This document shows, in pieces, positions 1-9,500 of a DNA stretch of 64,000 bases; within the stretch, counting starts at the first letter, position 1, and each line of letters opens with the position of its first letter. Location of the stretch: assembly GCF_000344155.1 (NCBI RefSeq), contig NZ_BAOQ01000025.1, forward strand, positions 1 to 64,000, written 5' to 3'. Under the pieces are notes generated by a model. It searched no databases, was not told the origin of the DNA, and worked only from the letters and a program-made list of their open reading frames with translations. Both the position numbers and the translations under genes were made by a program. This DNA comes from Gordonia paraffinivorans NBRC 108238. GTDB taxonomy: Bacteria; Actinomycetota; Actinomycetes; Mycobacteriales; Mycobacteriaceae.

Positions 1-1
1 C

Positions 2-1273
2 CCGCGTCCGCCGGCGCCCGCCCCGGCCGCGGCGCCCGTGCCGCCCGGCAAGGTGGTCAACACCTTCTGGTACACCGACCGGCGCGTGGCCCTCTGGGTC
101 TACTCGCCGTCGATGAACACCAACATCCAGGTCCAGATCCTGCTGGCGCGTGACTGGTACGCCAAGCCGAAGGAGAAGTTCCCCCAGCTGACGATGCTCG
201 ACGGCCTGCGGGCCCGCGACGACCAGAGCGGCTGGGTGATCAACACCAAGATCATCGACTTCTACAAGGACAAGAACGTCAACGTCATCCTCCCGATCGG
301 CGGCGAGTCGAGCTTCTACACCGACTGGAAGGAACCCGACCGCGGCAAGAACTACAAGTGGGAGACGTTCCTCATCCGGGAGCTGCCCCCGATCCTCGAG
401 AACGAGTGGCGCTCGACCGACGTCCGCGGCATCGAGGGCCTGTCCATGGGCGGATCGGCGGCCATGATGCTCGCCGCGCGCAACCCCGGCTTCTACAAGT
501 TCGCCGCGTCGTTCTCCGGCATCCTGCAGCTCAGCTCGTTCGGCATGCCGCAGGCCATCCAGTTCGCCCTGCGCGACGGCGGCGGCTACGACTCGATGAA
601 GATGTTCGGCCCGCCGTCCGACCCGGCGTGGAAGGAGCACGATCCCTACGTGCTCGCCGACAAGCTCCAGGGCACCAGCCTGTACGTCTCGTCCGGCAAC
701 GGCATGGTCGGACCGCACGACAAGCCGTCGGACATCCCGCTGCTGGCCACCAACTACTCGGGCGTGGGGCTGGAGATGCTCTCCCGCGTGACCTCGCAGC
801 AGTTCGCCATCCAGCTCAACCGCAAGGGCATCCCGGGGCAGGCCGTCTACCGCCCGTCGGGCACGCACACCTGGCCCTACTGGGAGTTCGAGATGATCCA
901 GGCGTGGCCGCAGGCCGCCGCGGCACTGGGCATCTCCAACGATGCGGTCGCCTGCCGTGTGGACGACGCCTTCCGCAAGCTCTGGGACGCCAACAAGGGC
1001 ATCCTGGGCGGCTGCCTGACCCCGTCCTACCCGGTGCCCGGCGGCAAGGCCCAGGACTTCTTCAACGGCCGCATCTTCAGCGGCCCGAAGGGCCCGAGGT
1101 TCGTCACCGGCGCGATCGGCGGCGCCTACACGGCCGCCGGCGGGCCGGGCGGACGCCTCGGCAAGCCGGTCAGCAACGAGGAGCCCACCCGCGACGGCAA
1201 GGGCCGGGTGAACTTCTTCGAGCACGGCCGCATCGAGTGGACCGCGAAGGACGGCGCGAAGGTCCTGAAGTGA
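2..1273 (+). CDS. Mycolyltransferase (antigen 85/Fbp family) with LGFP repeat, 5' partial
   Basis: The reading frame is open from the first bases of the window, so the true start and signal peptide lie upstream; the first visible residues are an Ala/Pro-rich linker. The body is an esterase D/antigen 85 fold with the nucleophile motif GLSMGG and the catalytic-histidine segment THTWPYW. Family members move mycolic acids from trehalose monomycolate onto trehalose or arabinogalactan outside the membrane. The last ~75 residues form an LGFP-type repeat (RLGKP, then a second unit ending near WTAKDG), a module thought to hold the enzyme in the wall. The position beside culp6, fadD32 and pks13 matches fbp genes in mycobacteria. 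A hairpin follows the stop codon. The family is confident; the exact paralogue is not. Confidence 0.9.
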   Translation, partial: PRPPAPAPAAAPVPPGKVVNTFWYTDRRVALWVYSPSMNTNIQVQILLARDWYAKPKEKFPQLTMLDGLRARDDQSGWVINTKIIDFYKDKNVNVILPIGGESSFYTDWKEPDRGKNYKWETFLIRELPPILENEWRSTDVRGIEGLSMGGSAAMMLAARNPGFYKFAASFSGILQLSSFGMPQAIQFALRDGGGYDSMKMFGPPSDPAWKEHDPYVLADKLQGTSLYVSSGNGMVGPHDKPSDIPLLATNYSGVGLEMLSRVTSQQFAIQLNRKGIPGQAVYRPSGTHTWPYWEFEMIQAWPQAAAALGISNDAVACRVDDAFRKLWDANKGILGGCLTPSYPVPGGKAQDFFNGRIFSGPKGPRFVTGAIGGAYTAAGGPGGRLGKPVSNEEPTRDGKGRVNFFEHGRIEWTAKDGAKVLK

Positions 1274-1286
1274 CGTCGTGCTCCCT

Positions 1287-1332
1287 CCGGTCTCCGGCAC
1301 CCGGCCGACAGGCCCGGGCGTCCGGAGACCGG
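1287..1332 (+). terminator. Hairpin after mycolyltransferase
   Basis: An 11-bp perfect inverted repeat (CCGGTCTCCGG / CCGGAGACCGG, arms 1287-1297 and 1322-1332) lies 14 nt past the mycolyltransferase stop. There is no T-run, as is common for actinobacterial terminators. Confidence 0.6.
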
Positions 1333-1490
1333 AAGGGGCGGGCCCAATCTCGGCCACGCGTGTGCAAGCCCTGAGACTTCGCTGAGGAATCGCGGGGTTT
1401 GCGCAGGTGACGCCCTTCGGGGTGGCCGAGGGCCTCTCCCGGGACGGTAGCCTGGGCACGACTCCGCACAAGGTTCGACAGGAAGTGGCG

Positions 1491-2045
1491 ATGACAACGA
1501 AGTGTGCTCGGCTGGTGCTGGCCGTCTCGGGCCTGGCGCTCGCACTCGGTTCGGTCACGGCATGTTCGGACGACTCGACCGCCAGTGCGCCGATCACCAA
1601 CAACCCGGTGACGACCACGTCGCTGTACTCGGCCGCCCCGTCGGGCACGCCGGCGTCGTCGTCGACCGCACCCACCGGAGACTCGGTGAAGCCGTCGACG
1701 GAGGCCTCGGGGGCCCCGACGACGAAGCTGCCCGACACCGCGCCCAACCCGAGCACCAAGGTGCCCGAGAGCTTCCCCGGCCCGCCCGGCGAGCCGCTCG
1801 ACGACAAGGCCAAGGCCTACCTCGCGGCGCTGAAGTCTCAGAACGTGGAGTTCGCGGGCGACACCGACAACTCGGTCGCCCTCACCATGGCCAAGTACGT
1901 GTGCGGGGCCCGCCAGAAGGGCACCGACCCGGGCATGGTGAAGGCCTTCGTCACCGCCTCGGTCGGTCCGGGCACCGAGACCGTCGAACAAGCGAATGCC
2001 AAGGCGGACAAGGTGATCCGCGCGGCAGAACAGCACTACTGCTGA
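1491..2045 (+). CDS. DUF732-type secreted lipoprotein
   Basis: A 184-aa protein with a lipoprotein signal peptide: charged start, hydrophobic core and lipobox VTAC, so it should be acylated and anchored on the outer face of the membrane. A long Ser/Thr/Pro linker (residues ~25-100) leads to a compact C-terminal domain with the spacing AYLAAL...YVCGARQKG and a terminal cysteine. This resembles the small DUF732 domain of mycobacterial secreted proteins. The function is unknown. I chose ATG 1491 because it starts the signal peptide exactly and has a GGAAG element upstream; earlier in-frame starts only add non-signal residues. It ends 1 nt before the culp6 start, so the two are probably co-transcribed. 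Confidence 0.75.
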   Translation: MTTKCARLVLAVSGLALALGSVTACSDDSTASAPITNNPVTTTSLYSAAPSGTPASSSTAPTGDSVKPSTEASGAPTTKLPDTAPNPSTKVPESFPGPPGEPLDDKAKAYLAALKSQNVEFAGDTDNSVALTMAKYVCGARQKGTDPGMVKAFVTASVGPGTETVEQANAKADKVIRAAEQHYC

Positions 2046-2046
2046 C

Positions 2047-3051
2047 GTGGCGAAGCGACGGGGATCCGCCGCCCGCACCCGCAAGGGGCCGGTCCGGCGG
2101 CTGGCAAGACTCTCACTGCTCGCGCTTGCGGCGCTGGCGATCGTGCTCGTCGTGGTGCTCGTCGTCATCCTCACGCGGCCCGGTCCGCCCCCGATCGGAC
2201 CGGAGCGTCCCCCGACCTCCCCGTCGAAGGAGCGGCCCGAGGCGCAACCGGCGGACTGTCCGGACGTCCTCACCGTGGTGATCCCCGGCACCTGGGAGTC
2301 CAGTCCAGACGACGACCCGTATTCGCCGACGGCCAACCCGAACTCGCTGATGCTGCGCGTCTCCAAGGCGCTCGCAGGTCAGTTCGACCGTTCGCGCGCG
2401 GAGATCTACACGGTTCCCTACACCGCCCAGTTCCGGAACCCGACGAACCTCGCCGACCGCCAGGCCGATTACAACGTCTCGCGCACGCAGGGATACAAGC
2501 GCGCCGCCGGCAAGATCATCGCCACCAACAAGCGCTGCCCGCTCACCCGCTACGTGATCATGGGCTTCAGCCAGGGCGCCGTGATCGCCGGCGACCTCGC
2601 CAGCAACATCGGCAACGGCCGGGGCGTGCTCGCCGACGGTGACCAGGATCTCGTGCTTGGGGTCGGGCTCATCGCCGACGGCCGGCGCCAGCCCGGCAAG
2701 CAGAACGACATCGACCCGAGCCCCGAGGGCGTGGGGGCCGAGATCGCGCTCGGCGGCATGGGCAGCATCGTCCCCGGCATCACGATGACCGGCCCGCGCA
2801 ACGGCGGATTCGGCGAACTCGAGGACCGGGTGCAGTCCATCTGCGCGCCAGGCGATCTCATCTGCGATTCGCCGACGGTGGTCAATCCGCTCCAGGCCGT
2901 CGCCAAGCTGGCGAACGCCGCCGGCAACCCCGTCCACGCGATGTACGCCACGACCCGCTATTGGGAACACGAGGGCAAGACCGCGACCCAGTGGCTGTAC
3001 TCCTGGGCCAAGGACGTCATCGACGAGGCGCCGCGCCCGGCGCACAGCTGA
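2047..3051 (+). CDS. culp6: Cutinase-like envelope lipase, Culp6/Rv3802c type
   Basis: A 334-aa cutinase-family serine hydrolase. One N-terminal membrane segment (about residues 22-43) is followed by a Pro-rich linker, then the alpha/beta hydrolase domain. The nucleophile is Ser175 in GFSQG; the probable acid lies in DLICDSP and the histidine in NPVHAMY. Conserved cysteines (ADCP, KRCP, SICAPGDLICD) fit cutinase disulfides. In M. tuberculosis the orthologue is an essential envelope phospholipase/thioesterase linked to mycolate metabolism. The start is GTG, 1 nt after the lipoprotein stop. The usual culp6-fadD32 adjacency is interrupted here by a luciferase-like gene. Confidence 0.88.
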   Translation: MAKRRGSAARTRKGPVRRLARLSLLALAALAIVLVVVLVVILTRPGPPPIGPERPPTSPSKERPEAQPADCPDVLTVVIPGTWESSPDDDPYSPTANPNSLMLRVSKALAGQFDRSRAEIYTVPYTAQFRNPTNLADRQADYNVSRTQGYKRAAGKIIATNKRCPLTRYVIMGFSQGAVIAGDLASNIGNGRGVLADGDQDLVLGVGLIADGRRQPGKQNDIDPSPEGVGAEIALGGMGSIVPGITMTGPRNGGFGELEDRVQSICAPGDLICDSPTVVNPLQAVAKLANAAGNPVHAMYATTRYWEHEGKTATQWLYSWAKDVIDEAPRPAHS

Positions 3052-3221
3052 GGCCGCGACGCCGGCCGACGGTGTAACCCTGCGGCCGAGCGGGCCGATT
3101 CGTTTTGCGAGGCAGACACCCTGCGTTAACGTGTTGGGCTGGCCCGGACATCGTCCGGACGACCGACATACAGGGCCGTGCGGCTTCGGCGGACACGGCC
3201 GGACACGAGGAGAGGACAGCG

Positions 3222-4232
3222 ATGACGCAACCCCCGAACGACGCGGGTGGCAGCTCCTCCGGTCTGCGCAAGTTCCGCTTCGGTGCGGGTGGTGAGGGCA
3301 ACAAGGACGAAGGTGGCGCCCGCAAGTTCGTCAAGCTGGCCCAGAATGCCGAGGAGCTCGGCTACGACACCTTCGCGGTTCCCGATCATCTCGGCAACCA
3401 GGTCGGTCCGCTGGCCGCGCTCGGCGCGCTGACCCAGGCGACGAGCACCATCCGGCTGGCGACGTCGGTGCTTGCCAACGGCTGGCGTCATCCGGCGCTG
3501 CTCGCCAAGGAGGCCAACACCATCGACGTGCTGAGCAAGGGGCGACTCGAGCTCGGCATCGGCGCAGGCTGGATGAAGGAAGAGTTCGACAAGGCCGGCA
3601 TCGAGTTCGAGTCCCCGGGCACCCGCATCCGCCGCCTCGACGAGGCGCTCACCGTCCTCGACGGTCTGATGCGCGGCGAGACGGTGGACTTCGAGGGCGA
3701 GTTCTATCAGATCCGCGGCCTCGAGGGCAGCCCGCGCCCGCGCCAGGGACCCCGCCCGCCGATCGCGGTCGGCGGCGGCGGACCCAAGATGCTGGCCCTG
3801 GCGGCCAAGCACGCCGACATCATCTCGGTGGCTCCCGGCACCACGCCCGACGGCAAGATGAAGCTGTCGGACATGACCCTCGAGAAGACGGTCGAGCGCG
3901 TCGACCGCATCCGCCAGGCAGCGGGCGACCGCTTCGACGAGATCGAGCTGAACTGGACCATCGCGGTGATCGTCATCACTGACGACCGCGTCGCGACCGC
4001 CGAGATGGCGCTGAAGGCCCTCGAACAGGGGTATCCGCCGAACATCGCGCACGACACGGAGTTCACCGTCGAGGACGTGTTGACTTCGCCGTACATCGCG
4101 ATCGGCAGCTTCGAGGAGATCGCCGATCAGATCCGCGAGGTCCGGCGCCGGACGACCATGTCCTACGTCGGGGTCTTCCCGACCCAGATGGACGCCTTTG
4201 CGCCCGTTCTGGCCCAGTTGAAGGGGGAGTAG
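3222..4232 (+). CDS. Luciferase-like (LLM) oxidoreductase, probable F420 type
   Basis: A 336-aa TIM-barrel protein of the bacterial luciferase-like superfamily. Typical landmarks are FAVPDHLG near the N-terminus, GRLELGIGAGW in the middle, PPIAVGGGGPKML and a C-terminal SYVGVFP segment. The overall layout resembles actinobacterial LLM proteins predicted to use F420, but cofactor choice cannot be read with certainty. The ATG at 3222 has a GAGGAGAGG element just upstream; a longer frame from 3105 is less likely because it has no such site and adds a low-quality N-terminus. Its place inside the mycolate cluster is unusual and its substrate is unknown. Confidence 0.75.
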   Translation: MTQPPNDAGGSSSGLRKFRFGAGGEGNKDEGGARKFVKLAQNAEELGYDTFAVPDHLGNQVGPLAALGALTQATSTIRLATSVLANGWRHPALLAKEANTIDVLSKGRLELGIGAGWMKEEFDKAGIEFESPGTRIRRLDEALTVLDGLMRGETVDFEGEFYQIRGLEGSPRPRQGPRPPIAVGGGGPKMLALAAKHADIISVAPGTTPDGKMKLSDMTLEKTVERVDRIRQAAGDRFDEIELNWTIAVIVITDDRVATAEMALKALEQGYPPNIAHDTEFTVEDVLTSPYIAIGSFEEIADQIREVRRRTTMSYVGVFPTQMDAFAPVLAQLKGE

Positions 4233-4349
4233 CATGACCGTCGGTCTCGTGACGGAAATGCGAGGTGAGGGCATGGCGACCCAGAGGCGCATGTTGCGGG
4301 GCCGACCTACGTTTCTGCGAAGCCGAGCATGACGATCGCAAGCTTTTCG

Positions 4350-4375
4350 TTGTGTCAATGGACGTGCGCTACCGT
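4350..4375 (+). promoter_or_regulatory. Possible promoter for fadD32
   Basis: The 262-nt gap before fadD32 is the longest in the mycolate module. It holds a TACCGT -10-like box (4370-4375) with a TTGTGT/TTCGTT region upstream. The spacing is imperfect, so this is only a candidate. Confidence 0.25.
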
Positions 4376-4494
4376 ATCCCGCGGTCGGCACAAGACGTGG
4401 ATGGCAGGACTGCCCGGCGGTGTGCCGAAGGACAGCACCGCGGGAGAACCTGCACCCGCGTGGGGAGTCCACGAGGGGGCCACAGGAGTAATGA

Positions 4495-6402
4495 ATGCTG
4501 AAGACTGAACTCGAAGACTTTCTCGACGAGAATGGGTATCTCCAATTCACCGAGGAAGCGACCCTGGTCGACTACGTCGAGCAGAATGTACGCGAGCACG
4601 GCGACACGCTGGCCTACCGTTTCATCGACTACAGCCGTGAGCGCGACGGCGAGCCCCAGGACCTGACCTGGGCGCAGTTCGGCAAGCGTCTGCGCGCGGT
4701 GGCCGCCCGCCTACAGCAGGTGACGAAGCCGGGCGACCGCGTCGCGATCCTCGCCCCGCAGTCGCTGGAGTACGTCATCGGCTTCTTCTCCGCGCTGTAC
4801 GCAAGCACCGTGGCCGTCCCGCTGTTCTCCCCGGACGAGCCGGGCCACACCGACCGTCTGCACGCCGTCCTCGACGACTGCAAGCCGACCGCCATCCTCA
4901 CCTCGACCAAGTCGGCCGAGGCGGTCCGCGACTTCTTCGCCCCGCTGCCCGCCAAGGAGCGCCCGCGCGTCATCGCCGTCGACGCGGTGCCGGACTCCGT
5001 CGGCGCGAGCTGGGTCGCCCCGGTCGCCGGCAAGGACCACAACAAGGACACCGTCGCCTACCTGCAGTACACGTCGGGATCGACCCGCGTGCCCGCCGGC
5101 GTGGAGATCACCTACCAGGCGGTGGCCGCCAACGTCCTGCAGATCTCGGAGACCATCCAGATCGACCGCAACGCGCGCGGCGTGACCTGGCTGCCGATGT
5201 TCCACGACATGGGCCTGCTGACCGTCATCCTGCCCGCGCTGGGCGGCCGCTACATCACGATAATGAGCCCGCAGGCGTTCGTCCGCCGTCCGGGCCGCTG
5301 GATCAAAGAGCTCGCCGCAGCCGCCGACGGCGCCGAGACCTACGCCGCGGCCCCGAACTTCGCCTTCGAGCATGCCGCCACCCGCGGCCTGCCCAAGGAG
5401 GGCGAGGAGCTCGACCTGTCGAACGTCATCGGCCTGATCAACGGCTCCGAGCCGGTCACGGTCAGCTCGATGAAGAAGTTCAACGAGGCCTTCGGTCCCT
5501 ACGGGCTGCCGAAGACCGCGATCAAGCCCTGCTACGGCATGGCCGAGGCGACCCTCTTCGTCTCCGCGACCCAGCGTGAGAACGAGGCCAAGGTCATCTA
5601 CGTCGACCGCGACGACCTCAACAACGGCAAGCTGACCATCGTCGACCAGGACTCGCCCAACGCGGTCGCGCAGGTGTCCTGCGGCCAGGTCGCGGTGAGC
5701 CAGTGGGCTGTCATCGTCGACCCGGAGACCGGCGAGGAGTGCCCGGACGGCCACGTCGGCGAGATCTGGCTGCACGGTCCCAACATCGGCGCGGGCTACT
5801 GGAACAAGCCCAAGGAGACCGAGGAGACCTTCCACAACAAGCTGGCCAAGCCGCTGGCGGAGGGCAGCCACTCCGAGGGCGCGCCGGAAGGTGCGAACTG
5901 GATGCGCACCGGCGACTACGGCGTCTGGCTCGACGGCGAGCTCTACATCACCGGCCGGGTGAAGGACCTCGTCATCGTCGACGGTCGCAACCACTACCCG
6001 CAGGATCTCGAGTACAGCGCCCAGGAGGCCAGCGACGCGCTGCGTCCGGGCTTCGTCGCGGCCTTCTCGGTGCCGGCGAACCAGCTGCCCAAGGAGGTCT
6101 TCGAGTTCGCGGGCAGCGGCCTGACCGCCGACCCCGACGACGCCTCCGAGCAGCTGGTCATCGTCGCCGAGCGCGGCCCCGGCCGCAAAGCCGACCCGCA
6201 GGAGGTCGCCGACACCGTCCGCGCCGCCATCGCGCAGCGTCACGGCGTCATGGCGCGCGACGTCCTGCTGGTCCCCGCGGGGTCGATCCCGCGGACGTCG
6301 TCGGGCAAGATCGCCCGTCGCGCGACCCGTCAGGCCTACATCGACGGCACCCTGCGAGGCGGCTACAAGCAGACGGCGTTCCCGGACGCGGCAGCGGAGT
6401 AG
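4495..6402 (+). CDS. fadD32: Long-chain fatty acid-AMP ligase FadD32
   Basis: A 635-aa fatty-acyl-AMP ligase. It activates the very-long meromycolic acid as an acyl-adenylate and loads it on the N-terminal carrier domain of Pks13. Visible adenylation motifs are [11 protein letters not shown] (TSGST at residues 193-197), the FAAL-typical [18 protein letters not shown], and the C-terminal hinge [13 protein letters not shown]. It ends in the lysine region [13 protein letters not shown]. The start ATG has AGGAG at 4484-4488, six nt upstream. fadD32 followed by pks13 and accD4 is the conserved mycolate condensation cluster, so the assignment is firm. Confidence 0.96.
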   Translation: MLKTELEDFLDENGYLQFTEEATLVDYVEQNVREHGDTLAYRFIDYSRERDGEPQDLTWAQFGKRLRAVAARLQQVTKPGDRVAILAPQSLEYVIGFFSALYASTVAVPLFSPDEPGHTDRLHAVLDDCKPTAILTSTKSAEAVRDFFAPLPAKERPRVIAVDAVPDSVGASWVAPVAGKDHNKDTVAYLQYTSGSTRVPAGVEITYQAVAANVLQISETIQIDRNARGVTWLPMFHDMGLLTVILPALGGRYITIMSPQAFVRRPGRWIKELAAAADGAETYAAAPNFAFEHAATRGLPKEGEELDLSNVIGLINGSEPVTVSSMKKFNEAFGPYGLPKTAIKPCYGMAEATLFVSATQRENEAKVIYVDRDDLNNGKLTIVDQDSPNAVAQVSCGQVAVSQWAVIVDPETGEECPDGHVGEIWLHGPNIGAGYWNKPKETEETFHNKLAKPLAEGSHSEGAPEGANWMRTGDYGVWLDGELYITGRVKDLVIVDGRNHYPQDLEYSAQEASDALRPGFVAAFSVPANQLPKEVFEFAGSGLTADPDDASEQLVIVAERGPGRKADPQEVADTVRAAIAQRHGVMARDVLLVPAGSIPRTSSGKIARRATRQAYIDGTLRGGYKQTAFPDAAAE

Positions 6403-6459
6403 CCCTGTCGGGCACCGTCCCATCCCCCGCGGTGTCGGTGATCGACGACCCCAGTCACC

Positions 6460-6481
6460 CGGCACCCGGTTTCGGGTGCCG
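6460..6481 (+). terminator. Short hairpin between fadD32 and pks13
   Basis: A perfect 9-bp stem (CGGCACCCG / CGGGTGCCG) with a GTTT loop lies 24 nt before the pks13 start. It could be a terminator or attenuator separating fadD32 from pks13. No T-run follows. Confidence 0.4.
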
Positions 6482-6504
6482 ACGAGAGCAGTAGTCTGGA
6501 AGCA

Positions 6505-9500
6505 ATGTCTGAACTGAATACCGACGAGTCGCGCAGCACCGATCTGCCCGATGATTCGTCCCCAGAGACCCCCGGTTCGGTAGACGGAGAGACCGCCGAC
6601 ACGAGCACTGCCGCCGACTCCGGTGAGGCGACCCCCGGCGAGACCGCCGGGGACCTCACCGTCGGTGAACTGCGGGAGTGGCTGCGTGAATGGGTGTCGC
6701 AGGCCACCGGTGTGCCGGCCGAGCAGATCCCCGACGACCGCCCCATGGAGGAGCTGGGCCTGTCCTCGCGCGACGCGGTGGCGCTCGCCGCCGACGTCGA
6801 GGACAAGACCGGCGTGGTGTTGACGGCCACCGCCGCCTACAACCACCCGACCATCGCGATGCTCGCCAAGCGCATCATCGAGGGCGATCCCGACGAGCAG
6901 GCCGACGACGCCTCGGATCAGTTCTGGGTGCGTGAGCGCAGCGCCGACGACGACATCGCGATCGTCGGCCTGTCGACGCGCTTCCCCAAGTCCGGGACCA
7001 CCCCGGAGTCGACGTGGGAAGCCCTCATCAACGGCGTCGACGGCATCTCCGACCTCCCCGAGGACCGCTGGACCGAGTTCCGGTCCGATCCGCGGTTCCG
7101 CGAGATCCTGGAGTCGTCGAACATCAAGGGCGGCTACCTCGACGACGTGAAGTCGTTCGACGCCGACTTCTTCCAGATGAGCCCGCGCGAGGTCGAGATG
7201 GTCGACCCGCAGCAGCGGCTCGCGCTCGAGCTCACCTGGGAGGCGCTCGAGCACGCCCACATCCCGCCGAGCGACCTCAAGGGCGCCCCGGTCGGCGTGT
7301 TCATCGGCACCTCCACGAACGACTACCAGCTGCTGGCCACCCTCGGCCTCGGCGAGGGCGCCGAGGACACCGCGGCCTATGCGCTCACCGGCACCTCCAC
7401 GGCCATCGTCGCCAACCGCGTCTCGTACTTCTACGACTTCCGCGGCCCGTCGATCGCGATCGACACCGCGTGCTCGTCGTCGCTGGTTGCGGTCCACCAG
7501 GCGGTGCGCAGCCTGCGCTCGGGAGAATCCGACCTCGCGCTCGCCGGCGGCGTCAACATGATCATCACCCCGGCCGCGACCCTCGGCTTCGACCGGATCG
7601 GCGCGCAGGCCAAGGACGGCCACATCAAGGCCTTCTCGGCCGACGCCGACGGCATGATCCGCGCCGAGGGCGGCGGTCTCGTCGTCCTCAAGCGCCTGTC
7701 CGACGCCCGCCGCGACGGTGACGACATCCTCGCGGTGATCGCCGGCTCGGCGGTCAACTCCGACGGCCGCTCCAACGGCCTGCCGGCCCCGAACCCGGAG
7801 GCCCAGGTCGACGTCCTGCGCGCGGCCTACGCCGACGCGGCGATCGACCCGCGCACCGTGGACTACGTGGAGGCCCACGGCACCGGCACGATCCTCGGCG
7901 ACCCCATCGAGGCCGACGCGCTCGGCCGCGTCGTGGGCCGCGGCCGCACCCCCGACAAGCCGATGCTGCTCGGGTCGGTGAAGACCAACTACGGACACAT
8001 GGAGTCCGCGGCGGGCGCCGGTGCGCTGGCCAAGGTCGTGCTGGCGCTCCAGCACGGGGTGATCCCGGGCTCGCGCAACTACAGCGGTCCCAACCCGTAC
8101 ATCCAGTTCGACGCGACCAACCTCAAGGTCATCCCGGAGGCCACCGAGTGGCCGCGCTACTCCGGCCACGCCATCGCCGGCGTCTCCGGCTTCGGCTTCG
8201 GCGGCACCAACGCCCACGTGGTCGTGCGGGAGGTGCTGCCGAGCGACCTGAACCCCGCGCCGGCGGCGGCCGACGACGCCTCGGCCGCCGAGTTGCCGGC
8301 GACCACCTCGCTCCCGGACGAGCCGGATCTCGACGACGAGGACGAGTACCTGACCGAGGCCGAGCGCGCCGTGCTCGCCGCGCAGGCGAAGAAGGCCGAG
8401 CCGGAGGTCGCCGAGACCGTCACCGACCCGGCCGAGGGCTTCGCGCCGTGCGCGGTGGAGGGCTCGGTCGTGCCGCTGGTCATCTCCGGCTTCCTGCCGT
8501 CGCGTCGTCGCAAGACCGCCGCGGACCTGCTCGAGTGGCTGGAGTCGGAGGAGGGCCGCTCGACCCCGCTGGCCGACATCGGCCGTGCGCTCGCGCATCG
8601 CAACCACGGCCGCTCGCGTGCCGTGGTGATGGCCCGCACCCATGAGGACGCCGTCAAGGGCGTCCGCGCGGTCGCCGAGGGCAAGGCCAATCCGCTGGTG
8701 TACTCGGCGGATTCGCCGGACTCGGCGTCGGCGGTGTGGCTGCTGTCGGGCTTCGGTTCGCAGCACCGCAAGATGGCCAAGCAGCTCTACACCGAGAACC
8801 CGATCTTCAAGAAGTACGTCGACCGCGTCGACGAGTACGTGCAGAACGAGCTCGGCTACTCGATCGCGGAGATGTTCTGCGACGACGAGCAGACCTACGG
8901 CATCGAGACCAGCCAGGTCGGCATCTACACCATCCAGGTGGCCCTCGCCGACACGCTGCGCCACCACGGCGCCGAACCCGGCGTGCTGGTCCCGCATTCG
9001 ATGGGCGAGGCCTCGGCGGCCTACATCAGCGGCGGCCTGTCCCTGGAGGACGCCACCCGGGTCATCTGCCAGCGTTCGCGCCTGATGGGCGAGGGCGAGG
9101 CGATGCTGACCGGCGACGACATCCGCCTGATGGCGCTCGTCGAGTACAGCGCCGAGGACATCAACGAAGTCCTCGTCGACTACCCGGATCTCGAGATCTG
9201 CGTGTACGCCGCACCGACCCACACCGTCATCGGCGGCCCCGAGGCACAGGTCGACGCGATCGTCGCCCGCGCCGAGGCGGAGGGCAAGCTCGGCCGCAAG
9301 CTGGCGACCAAGGGCGCGAGCCACACCTCGCAGATGGACCCGATCCTCGGCGAACTGGCCTACGAGCTGACCGGCATCCACCCGCAACGCCCGACCGTCG
9401 GCTTCTACAGCTCGGTCGACCGCGAGGTCTTCTACCGTCCGGGCCACGAACCGGTCCACACGATCGACTACTTCCTCAAGGGCCTGCGCCACTCGGTCTG

